DNA from: Gnetum montanum | Lineage: Eukaryota > Streptophyta > Gnetopsida > Gnetales > Gnetaceae | Length of the DNA stretch: 35,007 bases | Direction: 5' to 3' | Assembly: GCA_015680685.1 (NCBI GenBank) | Contig: MNCI01016148.1 | Coordinates: 77,939 to 112,945, forward strand | Shown: piece after piece, positions 18,970 to 28,049 of the stretch | Layout: the number at the start of each line of letters is the position of its first letter | How positions within the stretch are numbered: position 1 is the first letter of the stretch | The notes under the pieces: generated by a model | The model's database searches: none | What the model saw: only the letters and a program-made list of their open reading frames with translations | What the model was told of the DNA's origin: nothing | Made by a program: the position numbers and the translations under genes

Positions 18970-21447
18970 ATGATGAAGCATTTGAAGAATTAGCTGCTTG
19001 TGACTATAAGGACTTGGTTGGACTATTGGTTCTAAAGAAAGGTCTCTTCTTTGTGTAATTTTTTGGACCAATAGTAGGATGAGAATTAATAGCCCTTGTA
19101 GCATTACGTTGTTGCGAATGGGCAGGGAGCTCACCCTGCATGGCTAGAGCAGGTGGTAATGGAGTTAGGGATGGAAGAGATGCAGCTAGATGAGAAGGAT
19201 GGTATGTTTGTGGAACATCACCCCTAGGATAAGGAGTCCTATAATACTCATGTGTTTGGTAGTGAGGTTGAGGGGTGACATGACTAGTAGAGTCACGTGG
19301 AGAGATTGGCTGCCGCACATAATATCCATACAGGTCAGGTTGATGGTAAGGATATTGTTGTCGTGGTGGTGGCATTCCCCATGATTGTGGGTGCTACCGC
19401 TATTGATACTACTCAGTTAGTTGTGGTGGAGTTCCACTTGGATAATACGTTAAGGGTTGGTGGAACTGTCTTGGGTTACCTTGGGGATAAAGTAACCTTT
19501 AGGGTATTTGCCTTCTATTCAATTGTGGACTAAGTGCATACACCCCAAACTCCTGTAGATGTAGATTATAGGGCAACATCCCTTAGGATGGTCATATTGG
19601 CACATCTTGCATCCACTATCATTGTCTGTATCTGAATCCACAACCTCTTCGATGATGGCAACTTTGCCCTTACCCTTGTTGCGTGCATATTCTACTTCTC
19701 TCTTTTTTCTCTTTTCCCATTCACTACCTTGCTCTCTAGACTCCTTTACTATTTTGAGAACAGTTTGAAATCTATTATCTAGGGAGTCCCACATTTGGTC
19801 TACCTTTGCCGATACTTCTAATGCCAACTTTTGAATAGGTAAATTTTTTCTATTCACCATCTCTTCGAGTGGTGACTCTTCTTCATCCTCACAAAATATT
19901 ACTCCCTTCTTTCAGAGGGAAGGATCTTGGTTATATTCCTCCACACTCTCTCTTTTCCTTAGCTCACCTTCCTCTTTAGCAACTTATTCCAATAATCTCT
20001 GGACTTGATGGGTCCTAAGCTTAGATAGCCTTCCTTGGGCATATGTCCCAAGGGTTCTTTGTGTTTCATGCCTAAGCCCATCTATGAGATGGCGTAGTTG
20101 ATCCCTCTGCGAATAACCATGGCCAAGACAATGATGTAACAGTGCATAATATCAGCCCATGGTAGCATCCAAGGGTTCATGCCCTCCTTGTTTTCATCCT
20201 TGGATTTTCTTTCATAGGTTGGACACTCGGGAGTACGTTTGGTACTTATCGTTAAACAATTCTAACATGGTACTCCACCTACAAATGGATTCTAGTTCTA
20301 AGGACCGATACTAGCTCTTCACTTCTTTAACTAGTGTTTGCAGGAACAACTTTAGTTTTTGCCATTCATTTTCTATGTTTTGTAAGGCACATGCATCATG
20401 GAATGCTTGTAGATGATTTTAAGGATCAGTGTTATATCCCCCTTCAAATCGTGGGATGTTGTTCATGTCTAATCTCTTGATCCTACTATCTTTTTGATGC
20501 CTTGTTGGGATTCTAATAGCCTTAGTTATGTATAGCATACTTCAAGTAGCGAGTAGGGGTTGATCATGATCATCCCGTTTGTGGTGTCTATGATGCCTAT
20601 GTTGTTCCCTATTCTCCCTTCTTCCATGCCGTGATTCTCTAGAGTGCTCTTGTCCCCTTTCTTGATTGTTTCATCTATGACTCCCATTTTGCCTATCCTT
20701 ATCCTCATGGAATTTTTCTTTGTGACTACGTCCAGATCCTAAAGGAGAGGGTGAAGGAGATGATGAAGGTGGAGAAGATGGAGGATCATCACCACGATGG
20801 TGCATTTTACCTTCTCTTCAATGGTCATGTCCTCGATCGTGGTTATGATTAGAATGTCCATCTTTTTCATGTGTTCATGTTTCTTTTTTAGACCCTTTGT
20901 GTCTTTTGGTACCAGAATCTGAGTTATGGATAGTTGAGTAAATATTCTGATACAAAACCCCTTAACCGAAGTCAACGGGAGAAACATCATTGTGTGGGCA
21001 ACTGCCTGAGGCAGGTTCACCACCCTCATTTTCACTTAGGACATGTAGGACATTCTACAACAACTTCCCCTTCATGGATTCATAACATCTCTTCTATTGT
21101 AAATCCCTTTGACGTTGTGCCTCTATGGGTTGATACTCTCTCAAGTCATGATCATGCACAACGTACTCTACCTGTAAGTGTTGCATACCAGTTCGTGTGA
21201 GATCACGAAGAAGCATGCCCAGAACAGAGCGATAGGGAGGTAACACTATGTTACCTTCAAAATCATGCCAACACAGCTATTCATCCTGGTAGAGGATAAA
21301 GGTAAAGTTTGGTATATAGTCATCGAGATGAACATATACCATGCAAAACTGTTGAGGGACTGGTAGATTATCATGTGTACTACACCTCCAGTTGTTCCCT
21401 GTATCAGACCTAGGGAGTGAAACACTTTCATACAAAGAAGGAGACAT
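18970..21447 (-). pseudogene. Element C gag, broken
   Basis: The ATG at 21447 (MSPSLYESVS) is chosen because D starts at the homologous position. Regions in order: a conserved N-terminal domain (VYVHLDDYIPNFTFILYQDE; LEGNIVLPP-type stretch), a Ser/Arg/His-rich low-complexity stretch (about 20890-20560), RFEGGYNTDP, the Retrotrans_gag core (about 20290-20040; ELFNDKYQTYSRVSNL, YYALLHHCLGHGYSQRDQLRHLIDGL), a charged region (19860-19640), a zinc knuckle GCKMCQYDHPKGCCP with all Cys/His intact, and a Pro/Tyr/Gln-rich tail (19375-19004). Several stops; a one-base deletion just after the knuckle shifts the frame. Confidence 0.87.
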
Positions 21448-21570
21448 GATTGTCTATTCAATGTGCAATGAATTATATATTATTATTATTTTCCTTGTAA
21501 CCAACCCTAAGGGTTGATTCCAATGATGAGAAATATTTTCTAAGTTCTAATTAGCACACAATCAACAAAG

Positions 21571-21588
21571 TCCCTAACAATGGTGCTA
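21571..21588 (-). other. Element C primer-binding site (tRNA-Asp), decayed
   Basis: The plus strand reads TCCCTAACAATGGTGCTA where the tRNA-Asp 3' end is TCCCCGGCAACGGCGCCA: 12 of 18 match and all six differences are transitions. One base separates it from the LTR start at 21590, as in A and D. Confidence 0.88.
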
Positions 21589-21589
21589 A

Positions 21590-22418
21590 TGATGAGTGGT
21601 GAGGTATCCCTATGCTCAACCATATGAATACAAGCATCCATGCACGATTTGGTTGAATTCCAAGGACGAAGTGCTTATGCACTTTTGTGGAACAAGGATG
21701 GGTTAGTCAATCGTTGTTTTCCCAAGCTTACTTGTATAGCACGATTGTATGGCTAAGTAAACTTGAGGTATATGATTTTTATATATTTTTATGTTTTATG
21801 GCCTGGTGCTACAAAGGGAGGAGAGAGATAACTAAGTAACTAATTTAATTTAACTACTCAACTATGCTTTAACTAGTCCTAACACCAACATCTGTTCTCA
21901 CTTGTTGTACACATCCTGAACTAGTGCAACACTACTGGGATTACCAAACGCTAATCATTACTGAGTTACTAAGTGTTACACACATGCGCGAAGTAATCGT
22001 ACTGAGTGTGCATACTTATGAGAGTTATAGGGTGAGAGAGAGAACATTAATTAACTAAAGAAAGCATTAAATAACTGCAATTAACATTAATTAATCTATT
22101 CTAGATGCTGCAAGGTTTATCACAAAGTTTGTCTTTATTGCTATACACAAGGTGTGCTTAGGTACACAATGCTTGAATGAGGATTCGTTCACTTTATGAC
22201 TCCTACTATGGGCACATAGAAATAATTCTAACTATGAGAGGGAGAAAAGTCAAGAGTTTGGGTAAGGGGCTAAGACTAATTAACAAACTACTCAATAAAA
22301 ACTACTCAAACCAAGTGTACCCACTCTTATGTATAGGCAACAAGATAGGCCTTGATATCGGATGCCCGATATCACTTGGAAGGTCCCGATATCGCGTACC
22401 CAATATCATGGCTCATCA
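21590..22418 (-). repeat. Element C 5' LTR, 829 bp
   Basis: Starts TGATGAGTGG and ends GCTCATCA; pairs with 12843-13672. On the minus strand: U3 array, TATA-like box (TATACATA, 22328-22335), polyadenylation signal AATAAA at 22134-22139, then a long U5. The double motif ACTGGGATTACCAA (21934) and ACTGAGTTACTAA (21960) lies in U5. Confidence 0.95.
22328..22407 (-). promoter_or_regulatory. U3 promoter array of element C 5' LTR: TATA box plus four GATATC cores
   Basis: TATA-like box at 22328-22335, 18-bp gap, then cores at 22354 (GATATC), 22368 (GATATC), 22388 (GATATC) and 22402 (AATATC). Steps are 14, 20 and 14, identical to the partner LTR despite about 10% divergence in the surrounding LTR. 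Confidence 0.8.
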
Positions 22419-22423
22419 ATAGA
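22419..22423. repeat. Target-site duplication of element C, right copy (ATAGA)
   Basis: ATAGA follows the TCATCA end of the right LTR and matches 12838-12842 exactly. Confidence 0.95.
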
Positions 22424-22560
22424 TAAACTACCTTGAATCGTTTTTGGTGAATCATCTTTTACTAAAACTATTCCAACTCCTGCACCTTTGGAGTTATAGG
22501 AGCCATCAAAGTATAGTTCCCAATTGCTCTCATCTTGAAATTTTTCTTTCTCCAAATTAT
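22419..22560 (-). pseudogene. Element B archaeal-type RNase H, N-terminal part (split by element C)
   Basis: On the minus strand the frame reads NWELYFDGSYNSKGAGVGIVLVKDD, the first-Asp motif of archaeal/plant-type RNase H. It runs open to the ATAGA site, where element C begins. Its continuation is at 12842-12590. Upstream in the same frame it joins the protease region without an RT between, so the order is protease, then this RNase H, then RT. Confidence 0.85.
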
Positions 22561-22599
22561 AAATTTCTTGAAGTGTGTAAATTTTTGTTTCAGAGGACT

Positions 22600-23060
22600 T
22601 TGTTTCAATAACCTTGTTCTTTCCATTTCCATTTGAGGTAATAATTTCATTCATCATAGGCTCAGTATAAATGTATATTTGATTTAGCTCCCCTTTCCAA
22701 GGTAGCCACATATGAGAGTAATTTGTTGATGTAAGCAGAGAAATTCTTACTCCAACTTCTACTCAACAAAAGACTATATGAATCTAGGATATCTACCACT
22801 TGAATAATTACTCTACTTTTAATATGGGGTTTAGAAGTGATTTTCAATAAAAAATTAGATAGTTGACCCACAATTTTCACTCTACTCTTGTCCACTTGAA
22901 CAATTTTTTTATTCGATTTTTCAGTTTTCAAACCAATTTTTTTGCATATAGATAATCACATGATAGTATATGTAGCTCCAGAATCAACCAAACAGTTGTG
23001 AAGATATTTGTCTTTTTACTTCATTGTCAAAAGAAAAGGAGGAGCTTGCTTGTTAGGAGT
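22600..23060 (-). pseudogene. Element B aspartic protease (retropepsin), broken
   Basis: The active site LVDSGATYTIM is encoded with DSGA at 22985-22974, followed by a stop. The next frame segment (22931-22662) reads KIVQVDKSRVKIVGQL, IIQVVDILDSYSLLLSRSW. The pattern is a flap region followed by a D-I-L-x-x-Y-x-x-L-L-x-R-x-W motif, seen in plant gypsy proteases where the enzyme is followed by RNase H. It directly precedes the archaeal-type RNase H. Confidence 0.75.
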
Positions 23061-23079
23061 ACAATCATAGCTAGTTTTT

Positions 23080-23829
23080 TATGTCTTATCGATGTTGGAC
23101 ACATAGCTTAACTATGACTCTCCAACTCTCCTTTTATCCTTAATAAACTCTAAGGAATTTCTTTGATCTTCTATCTATAATAATTGATATATACTAATAT
23201 TGGCTCTAACATGTTTAAGATCTTGAACTAGATCGTATTATCCATCTCCATAAAAGCCTGGTTTCTTCATCCATTTATTAAGAGTTTGATTTTGAGTACT
23301 CTACTCTACTTGATCTTCTTGACTTTTATTTTTCTCTCTTCTAGTTGGTTTAAAAACCTTTCTCTTAGTGGATGGATAAAAAATGACATTTGAAGGCCTA
23401 AAGGTAGTTAACCTTTCTTTTGATTCTAGACTATATCCATTTTTCTCATTGTTATTACACTCTTCATCTGAGGATATATCCTCTTTAGAACTTGATAGAG
23501 AAGAAGTATCACTAGATCCATTATTAGAAGATTCATTTACATAATGAACACTAGATAGCTCATTATTTGATTCAATATCAAGGAAGTTAGACATAGCAAG
23601 ATCATTTTCATCCTCATCTTCTACTGACTTAGTATCTTAATGCTTATATTTTCTATTTTTCTTTTCTTCTTTGATCTTAACTTTTGCCAAAGTTTTTCTA
23701 GTTGCACTACTTTGTTCAACAAGTCTCTCATTAACTATCCTTTTTCAAATTCTTTGTTTTCAGACTCTTGCTCTGTCTTAACACAATATGATCCCAGTAA
23801 TGCTTTAAGTTGAGTGAAGTCTTGCATAG
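23080..23829 (-). pseudogene. Element B gag-like C-terminal region, broken and cut by element D
   Basis: The 23594-23301 frame is Ser/Asn/Glu-rich (SSNNGSSDTSSLSSSKEDISSDEE) and ends with a basic stretch (KRKVFKPTRREKNKSQ). Upstream, a helical charged segment (MQDFTQLKALLGSY; QLEKLWQKLRSKKK) runs up to 23829. The region sits where gag should be, upstream of the protease. No zinc knuckle is visible. Sequence further upstream is on the far side of element D. The assignment rests on position and composition. Confidence 0.5.
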
Positions 23830-24651
23830 TGATGAACTGTGATATCGTGTACACGATATTGCGTTTGCGATATCAGATTGACCATGTGATATTGGATACC
23901 TAATATCGTGGCCTATCTCCTTATCTATAAATAAGAGGCAGCACCCTTGGTTTCCATAGTTAGAAGTTAGTCCCTTAGCCAAACTCTTGCCATTTTCTCC
24001 CTCCAGAGTTAGAATTATTTCTACGTGCCTGTAGTAGGAGTGATAGAGTAAATGGATCTTTATTTGAGCATTGTGTACCTGAGCACACTTTGTGTATGAC
24101 AATAAAGACAAACTTTATGATAAACCTTGTAGCATACAGAATAGATTAATTAGTGTTAATTATTATTTAATGCTTTCATAGTTAATTAATGATTTCTCTC
24201 ACCCTACAACTCTCTTAGTTAAATACACTCATTACAACCGCTTCGAGCATGCGTGTGGCACTTGGTAACCCAGTAACAATTAGCTTTTGGTAATCCTAGC
24301 AGCGTTGCACTGGTTTAGGATGTGTATGGAAAGTGGGAACGGATACTGGTGTTAGGAGTACTTAGAACTTAGTTAATGAATAGTTAAATTAGATTAATTA
24401 CTTAGTTATCTCTCTCTTCCCTCCTTACTAGCATAGGATATAAAACACATAAAAGCCATAAAAATCATATGCCTCAAGCTTACTTAACCATAAAACTATG
24501 ACATACAAGTAAGTTTGGGAAGACAATGATTAATCAACCTATTATTGTTCCACATAGGTGCATAGGCACTTAGTCCTTGGAATTTGATTGGATCATGCAT
24601 GAAACGCTTGTATTCTTATGGTTGAGCATAGGGGTACCTCTCCGCTCATCA
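23830..24651 (+). repeat. Element D 5' LTR, 822 bp
   Basis: Starts TGATGAACTG and ends CGCTCATCA. TATAAATA at 23926-23933, AATAAA at 24101-24106, so the U3 is about 95 bp, R up to about 170 bp, and U5 over 500 bp. It aligns with 32943-33588 and, in reverse complement, with the C LTRs. Confidence 0.95.
23841..23933 (+). promoter_or_regulatory. U3 promoter array of element D 5' LTR: five cores plus TATA box
   Basis: Cores start at 23841 (GATATC), 23855 (GATATT), 23869 (GATATC), 23888 (GATATT) and 23902 (AATATC): steps 14, 14, 19, 14. An 18-bp gap leads to TATAAATA at 23926. The first two cores and their spacer form a near-perfect 20-bp palindrome around GTAC. Confidence 0.82.
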
Positions 24652-24652
24652 T

Positions 24653-24670
24653 TAGCACTGTTGCTGGGGA
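24653..24670 (+). other. Element D primer-binding site (tRNA-Asp), decayed
   Basis: TAGCACTGTTGCTGGGGA against the ideal TGGCGCCGTTGCCGGGGA: 14 of 18 match and all four differences are transitions (G to A, C to T). One base lies between it and the LTR end. Confidence 0.9.
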
Positions 24671-24782
24671 CTTAGTTGTTTGTGCACTAATTAGAACTTA
24701 TGAAATCATTCACATTGTTGGAACGAACCCTTAGGGTTGGTTAAGAAAAGGTAATAGTACATAGCACACTGAATAAGACAAG

Positions 24783-27230
24783 ATGTCTTCTTCTTCACAA
24801 AAAAGCACTTCACCACCTAGGACTAACATAAGAAGCAATCAGCGGTAAAATACACATGACATTGACCTACCAGTTCCTCCACAGTTTCGTGTCGTATATA
24901 TTCATCCCGATGAATATGTACCTGACTTCACCTTTATTCTCCACCAAGAAGAATAGCTACATTGGCATGACTTGGAAGGTAACATAGTGTTACCCCTTGA
25001 CCATTCAATCCCAAGTATGCTTCTTCGTGTTCTCACACGAATAGGCATGCAACACTTACACACTGAGTACATTGCATCAGACTATGATTCGAGAGACTAT
25101 TGCCCCACTGAAGCACAATGTCAAAGGGACTTGCAACAGGAGAGACACCATAAGTCCTTGAAGAGAAAATGGTCTAAGGATGCTCCACACTTTCTAAGTG
25201 AAATTGAGGGTGATGAACCTGCTTCAGGTAGTTACCCACATAACAATGTTCCTCCCCTTAACTTTTGCCAATGGGTTGTGTATCAAAACCTTCACTCTAC
25301 TATTCAAAACCTAGGTGCTAATACCAATAGACATAAAGAGTCTGAAAAAGGAACAAAGATACATGACAAAGGTGGGCATTCTGATCGCAATCACAATCGA
25401 GGTAGAGACCACAGAAGAGAAGGTAGTAGATACCATCATGATGGTAGTTCTCCTTCTTCTTCATCTTCATTGTCTCCTTCACCCTCTCCTTCTATGTTCG
25501 GATGTAGCCATAGAGAAACAGATTGTGAGAATAAGGGTAAACAAAGTGGAAGTCACAGACGAGACAACCAAGACAAAGGACGAGGGCACTCTAGGAAATC
25601 ACGCCATAGAAGAAGGGAGAGTAGGGAACCACGTAGACACCATAGATGCTACGAACGAGATGATCATGATGAACCCCTACTTGCCACGTGAAGCATGCTA
25701 GATATAACTAAGGCTGTGAGAGTTCCAACAAGGCACCAAAAAGATAGTAGGATCAAGAGGCTAGACATGAATAACATCCCATGATTTGAAGGGGGATATA
25801 ACGCTGATCGTCAAAATCACTTACAAGAATTTCATGATGCGTGTGCCTTGCAAAACATAGAAAATGAGTGGCAAAAGCTTAAGTTGTTCCCACAAACACT
25901 AATAAAAGAAGCTGAAAGCTAGTACTGGTCCTTAGAACTGGAATCCATTCGTAGGTGGAGTACGATGTTAGAACTATTCAATGATAAGTACCAAATGTAT
26001 TCCTATGTGTCTAACCTACGAAAAAAAATCCAAGGATGGAAACAAGGAAGTCATGAACCCTTGGATGCTGCCATGGGATACTATTATGCACTCTTACATC
26101 GTTGTCCTAGCCATGGTTATTCGCAGCGGGATCAACTACACCATCTCATAGATGGGCTTAGGTAAGAAACAAGAAGGACCCTTGGGACTTATGCCCAAGG
26201 AAGGTTATTTGGGCTTAGCTCCCATCAAATTCACAGACTTCTAGAGCAAGTAGCTAAGGAAGAAGGTGAGCTACAAAAAAGAGAGAGTGCAGAAGAATAC
26301 AACCAAGATCCTTCCCTTCGAAAGAATGGGGTAAGATTTTGTGAGGATGAGGAAGAGTCACCACTCGAAGAGATGGTGAATAGGAAAACTTTACCTATTC
26401 AAAAGTTAGCATCAGAAGTATCAACAAAGGTAGACCAAATGTGGGACTCCCTGGATAGTAGGTTTCAAACTATGCAAAAAGTAGTAGAGGAGTCTAAGGA
26501 GCGAGGTAGTGACCATGACAAAAGAAAAAAGAGAGAAGTGGAAAATGCATGTAACAAGGGTAAGGGTAAAGTTACTATTATTGAAGAGGTTGTGGACTCA
26601 GATATGGATGATGATAATGGATGTGAGATCTATCAATACGACCATCCTAAGGGATGTTGCCCTATAATCTCACATTTACAGGAGTCTGGGATGTATGCAC
26701 TTAATCCACGTTTAAACAAACGACAAACATCCTGAAGGTTACCTTATCCCCAAGGTAATCCAAGGTAGTTCCACCAACCTTTAACGTATTATCCAAATGG
26801 AACTCCACCACAACCAATCAAGAAACATCAACAGTGGTAGCACCCATAATCATGGGGAATGCCACCACCAAGGCAACAATATCCTTACTGAGAACCTGAC
26901 CCATATGGATATTACGTGCAGCATCCAATCTCTCCACGTGACTCTATTGGTCACGTTACCCCCCAACATCACTACCAATCTCATGAATACTATAGGACTC
27001 TCTCTCCTAGGGATGACATTCCACAAGTATACCATCCTTCCAATCCGGCTACATCTCTCCCACCAATAGCTCCATTACCACCTGCTCCAGCAATGCAAGG
27101 TGAACTCCCTTGTCAGCCATAGCAACACAATGCCACAAGGGATGTTAATCCTCAACCTACTATTGGTTCTTACAACTGTATAAAGAAAAGATCTTTCTTC
27201 AAAACCAATAGTCCAACCAAGCCTTTGCAA
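24783..27230 (+). pseudogene. Element D gag, broken by in-frame stops only
   Basis: The ATG at 24783 (MSSSSQKSTSPP) follows a 112-bp leader, and C starts at the same point. Domains: a conserved N-terminal domain (VYIHPDEYVPDFTF; LEGNIVLPLDHS), an unusual Ser/Arg/His-rich region (25380-25680; RKSRHRRRESREPRRHHR), FEGGYNADRQNHLQEFHDAC, the Retrotrans_gag core (25965-26165), a charged coiled region (26373-26590), a zinc knuckle at 26622-26660 in which the second Cys is Tyr (TGT to TAT), then a Pro/Tyr/Gln-rich tail to about 27200. Stops at about 24846, 24956, 25689, 25783, 25920, 26163 and 26733 can mostly be explained by C-to-T or G-to-A changes. No frameshift. Confidence 0.88.
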
Positions 27231-27299
27231 CCTCAAGTGGTTGAGTCTTTGGACACCTCTGTATCAACTAAATCTTCGAAGCCCCCTTCGAACTTAACA

Positions 27300-27800
27300 C
27301 CACATTCAATACATATGGTCATGTTAACACATGCCATTACTAATTGGATCAAGGTTAGCCACCTTCCTAGGAAATTCTCTGATCCTGGGAGTTCCCTAAT
27401 CTATCTACAAATCGCTGGGAATGAGCCATGTAAAGCTCTTTTGGATTCAAGTTCTGGTGTCAACCTAATATCCCAAGAAATGTATAACACTTGAAACCTG
27501 CCCCCATTGAAAAAGAGCAATGTCCATTTAGAGTTAGCCAACTAGTCCATCACTGTCCCCTTGGGATTAGTGGAGGATATTGTTACCACTGTTTGTGGGT
27601 GGTCGTATCCAGCTGACTTCCTAGTGATCCAAGTGAATAACATTAAGGGGGACTTCCCAATCATAATGGAAAGGGAATGGCTAAGCACTATCGATGCATG
27701 CCTAGGAATTCGTGATCTTTCACTAGAAATATCTAAGGAAAATACTTTTGAAAAGATCAAGAAGAAGAAGGTTCCATGCATTTCATACAGTGACATAGGG
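27300..27800 (+). pseudogene. Element D aspartic protease, broken
   Basis: MVMLTHAITNWIKVSHLPRK, LIYLQIAGNEPCKALLDSSSGVNLIS and ITVPLGLVEDIVTTVCGW show the protease. The active-site DSG is DSS here (GGT to AGT), whereas A and C keep DSG. A stop replaces Trp in MYNTWNLPP and another replaces Gln in ANQSI. The region 27561-28394 is open and runs through the protease C-terminus and the linker into RT, with EREWLSTIDACLGIRDLSLEIS. Confidence 0.87.
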
Positions 27801-28049
27801 TGCAATTGCGTGCATAGATCATGGGTTGTGCAAAGTTTAACATTGCCTGCATGCAATCAGTGTGCACAAACAATCAACATACAAAGGTTCCTATATGCAA
27901 CAGCCACAAGACAAGAAGACACCCAGTGGCTGATAGTTGATCAAGAAAGCAGCTCACTTCTATGCATGGAACTAACTGAGGGTTTGACTTGCACTTACAT
28001 AAATGGCATTGATGCATTAGAGCAAGTCCACCATCAACTTCCTAGTCCT

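Larger units (their letters stand above)
12843..22418 (-). mobile_element. Element C: complete-length decayed Athila-like retrotransposon, 9576 bp
   Basis: It is bounded by 830-bp and 829-bp LTRs and a perfect 5-bp duplication. In minus-strand order: 5' LTR, decayed tRNA-Asp PBS, gag, protease, RT, RNase H, integrase, inner G-run, 1.9-kb 3' module, polypurine tract, 3' LTR. It is closely related to element D in every part. LTR comparison over the first 205 bases of the plus-strand reading gives about 20 differences, roughly 16 of them transitions, so about 10% divergence. One unresolved base (18441) marks lost sequence. It inserted into element B in the same orientation. Confidence 0.95.
8621..23829 (-). 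mobile_element. Element B: older Ty3/gypsy element, interrupted by element C and cut by element D
   Basis: Minus-strand fragments in coding order: gag-like (23829-23080), retropepsin (about 23060-22600), archaeal-type RNase H (22560-22419 and 12842-12590), linker and RT (12520-11400), gypsy RNase H (11170-10870), integrase (10604-9598), candidate 3' LTR (9300-8621). Bases 12843-22418 belong to inserted element C. The YLDD-type RT and the second RNase H set it apart from A, C and D. Everything upstream of the gag-like part would lie to the right of D and E, outside the window. Its AT content is visibly higher than that of the Athila-like elements. Confidence 0.8.

Noticed and set aside
23731-24111. 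126-codon minus-strand open frame across the D 5' LTR start
   Set aside because: It joins element B sequence to LTR sequence across an insertion border, so it is not a gene.
25315-25701. Second open frame overlapping gag in D (128 codons)
   Set aside because: It is an alternate frame through the Ser/Arg-rich gag segment; a counterpart in C exists only because of the shared DNA composition.
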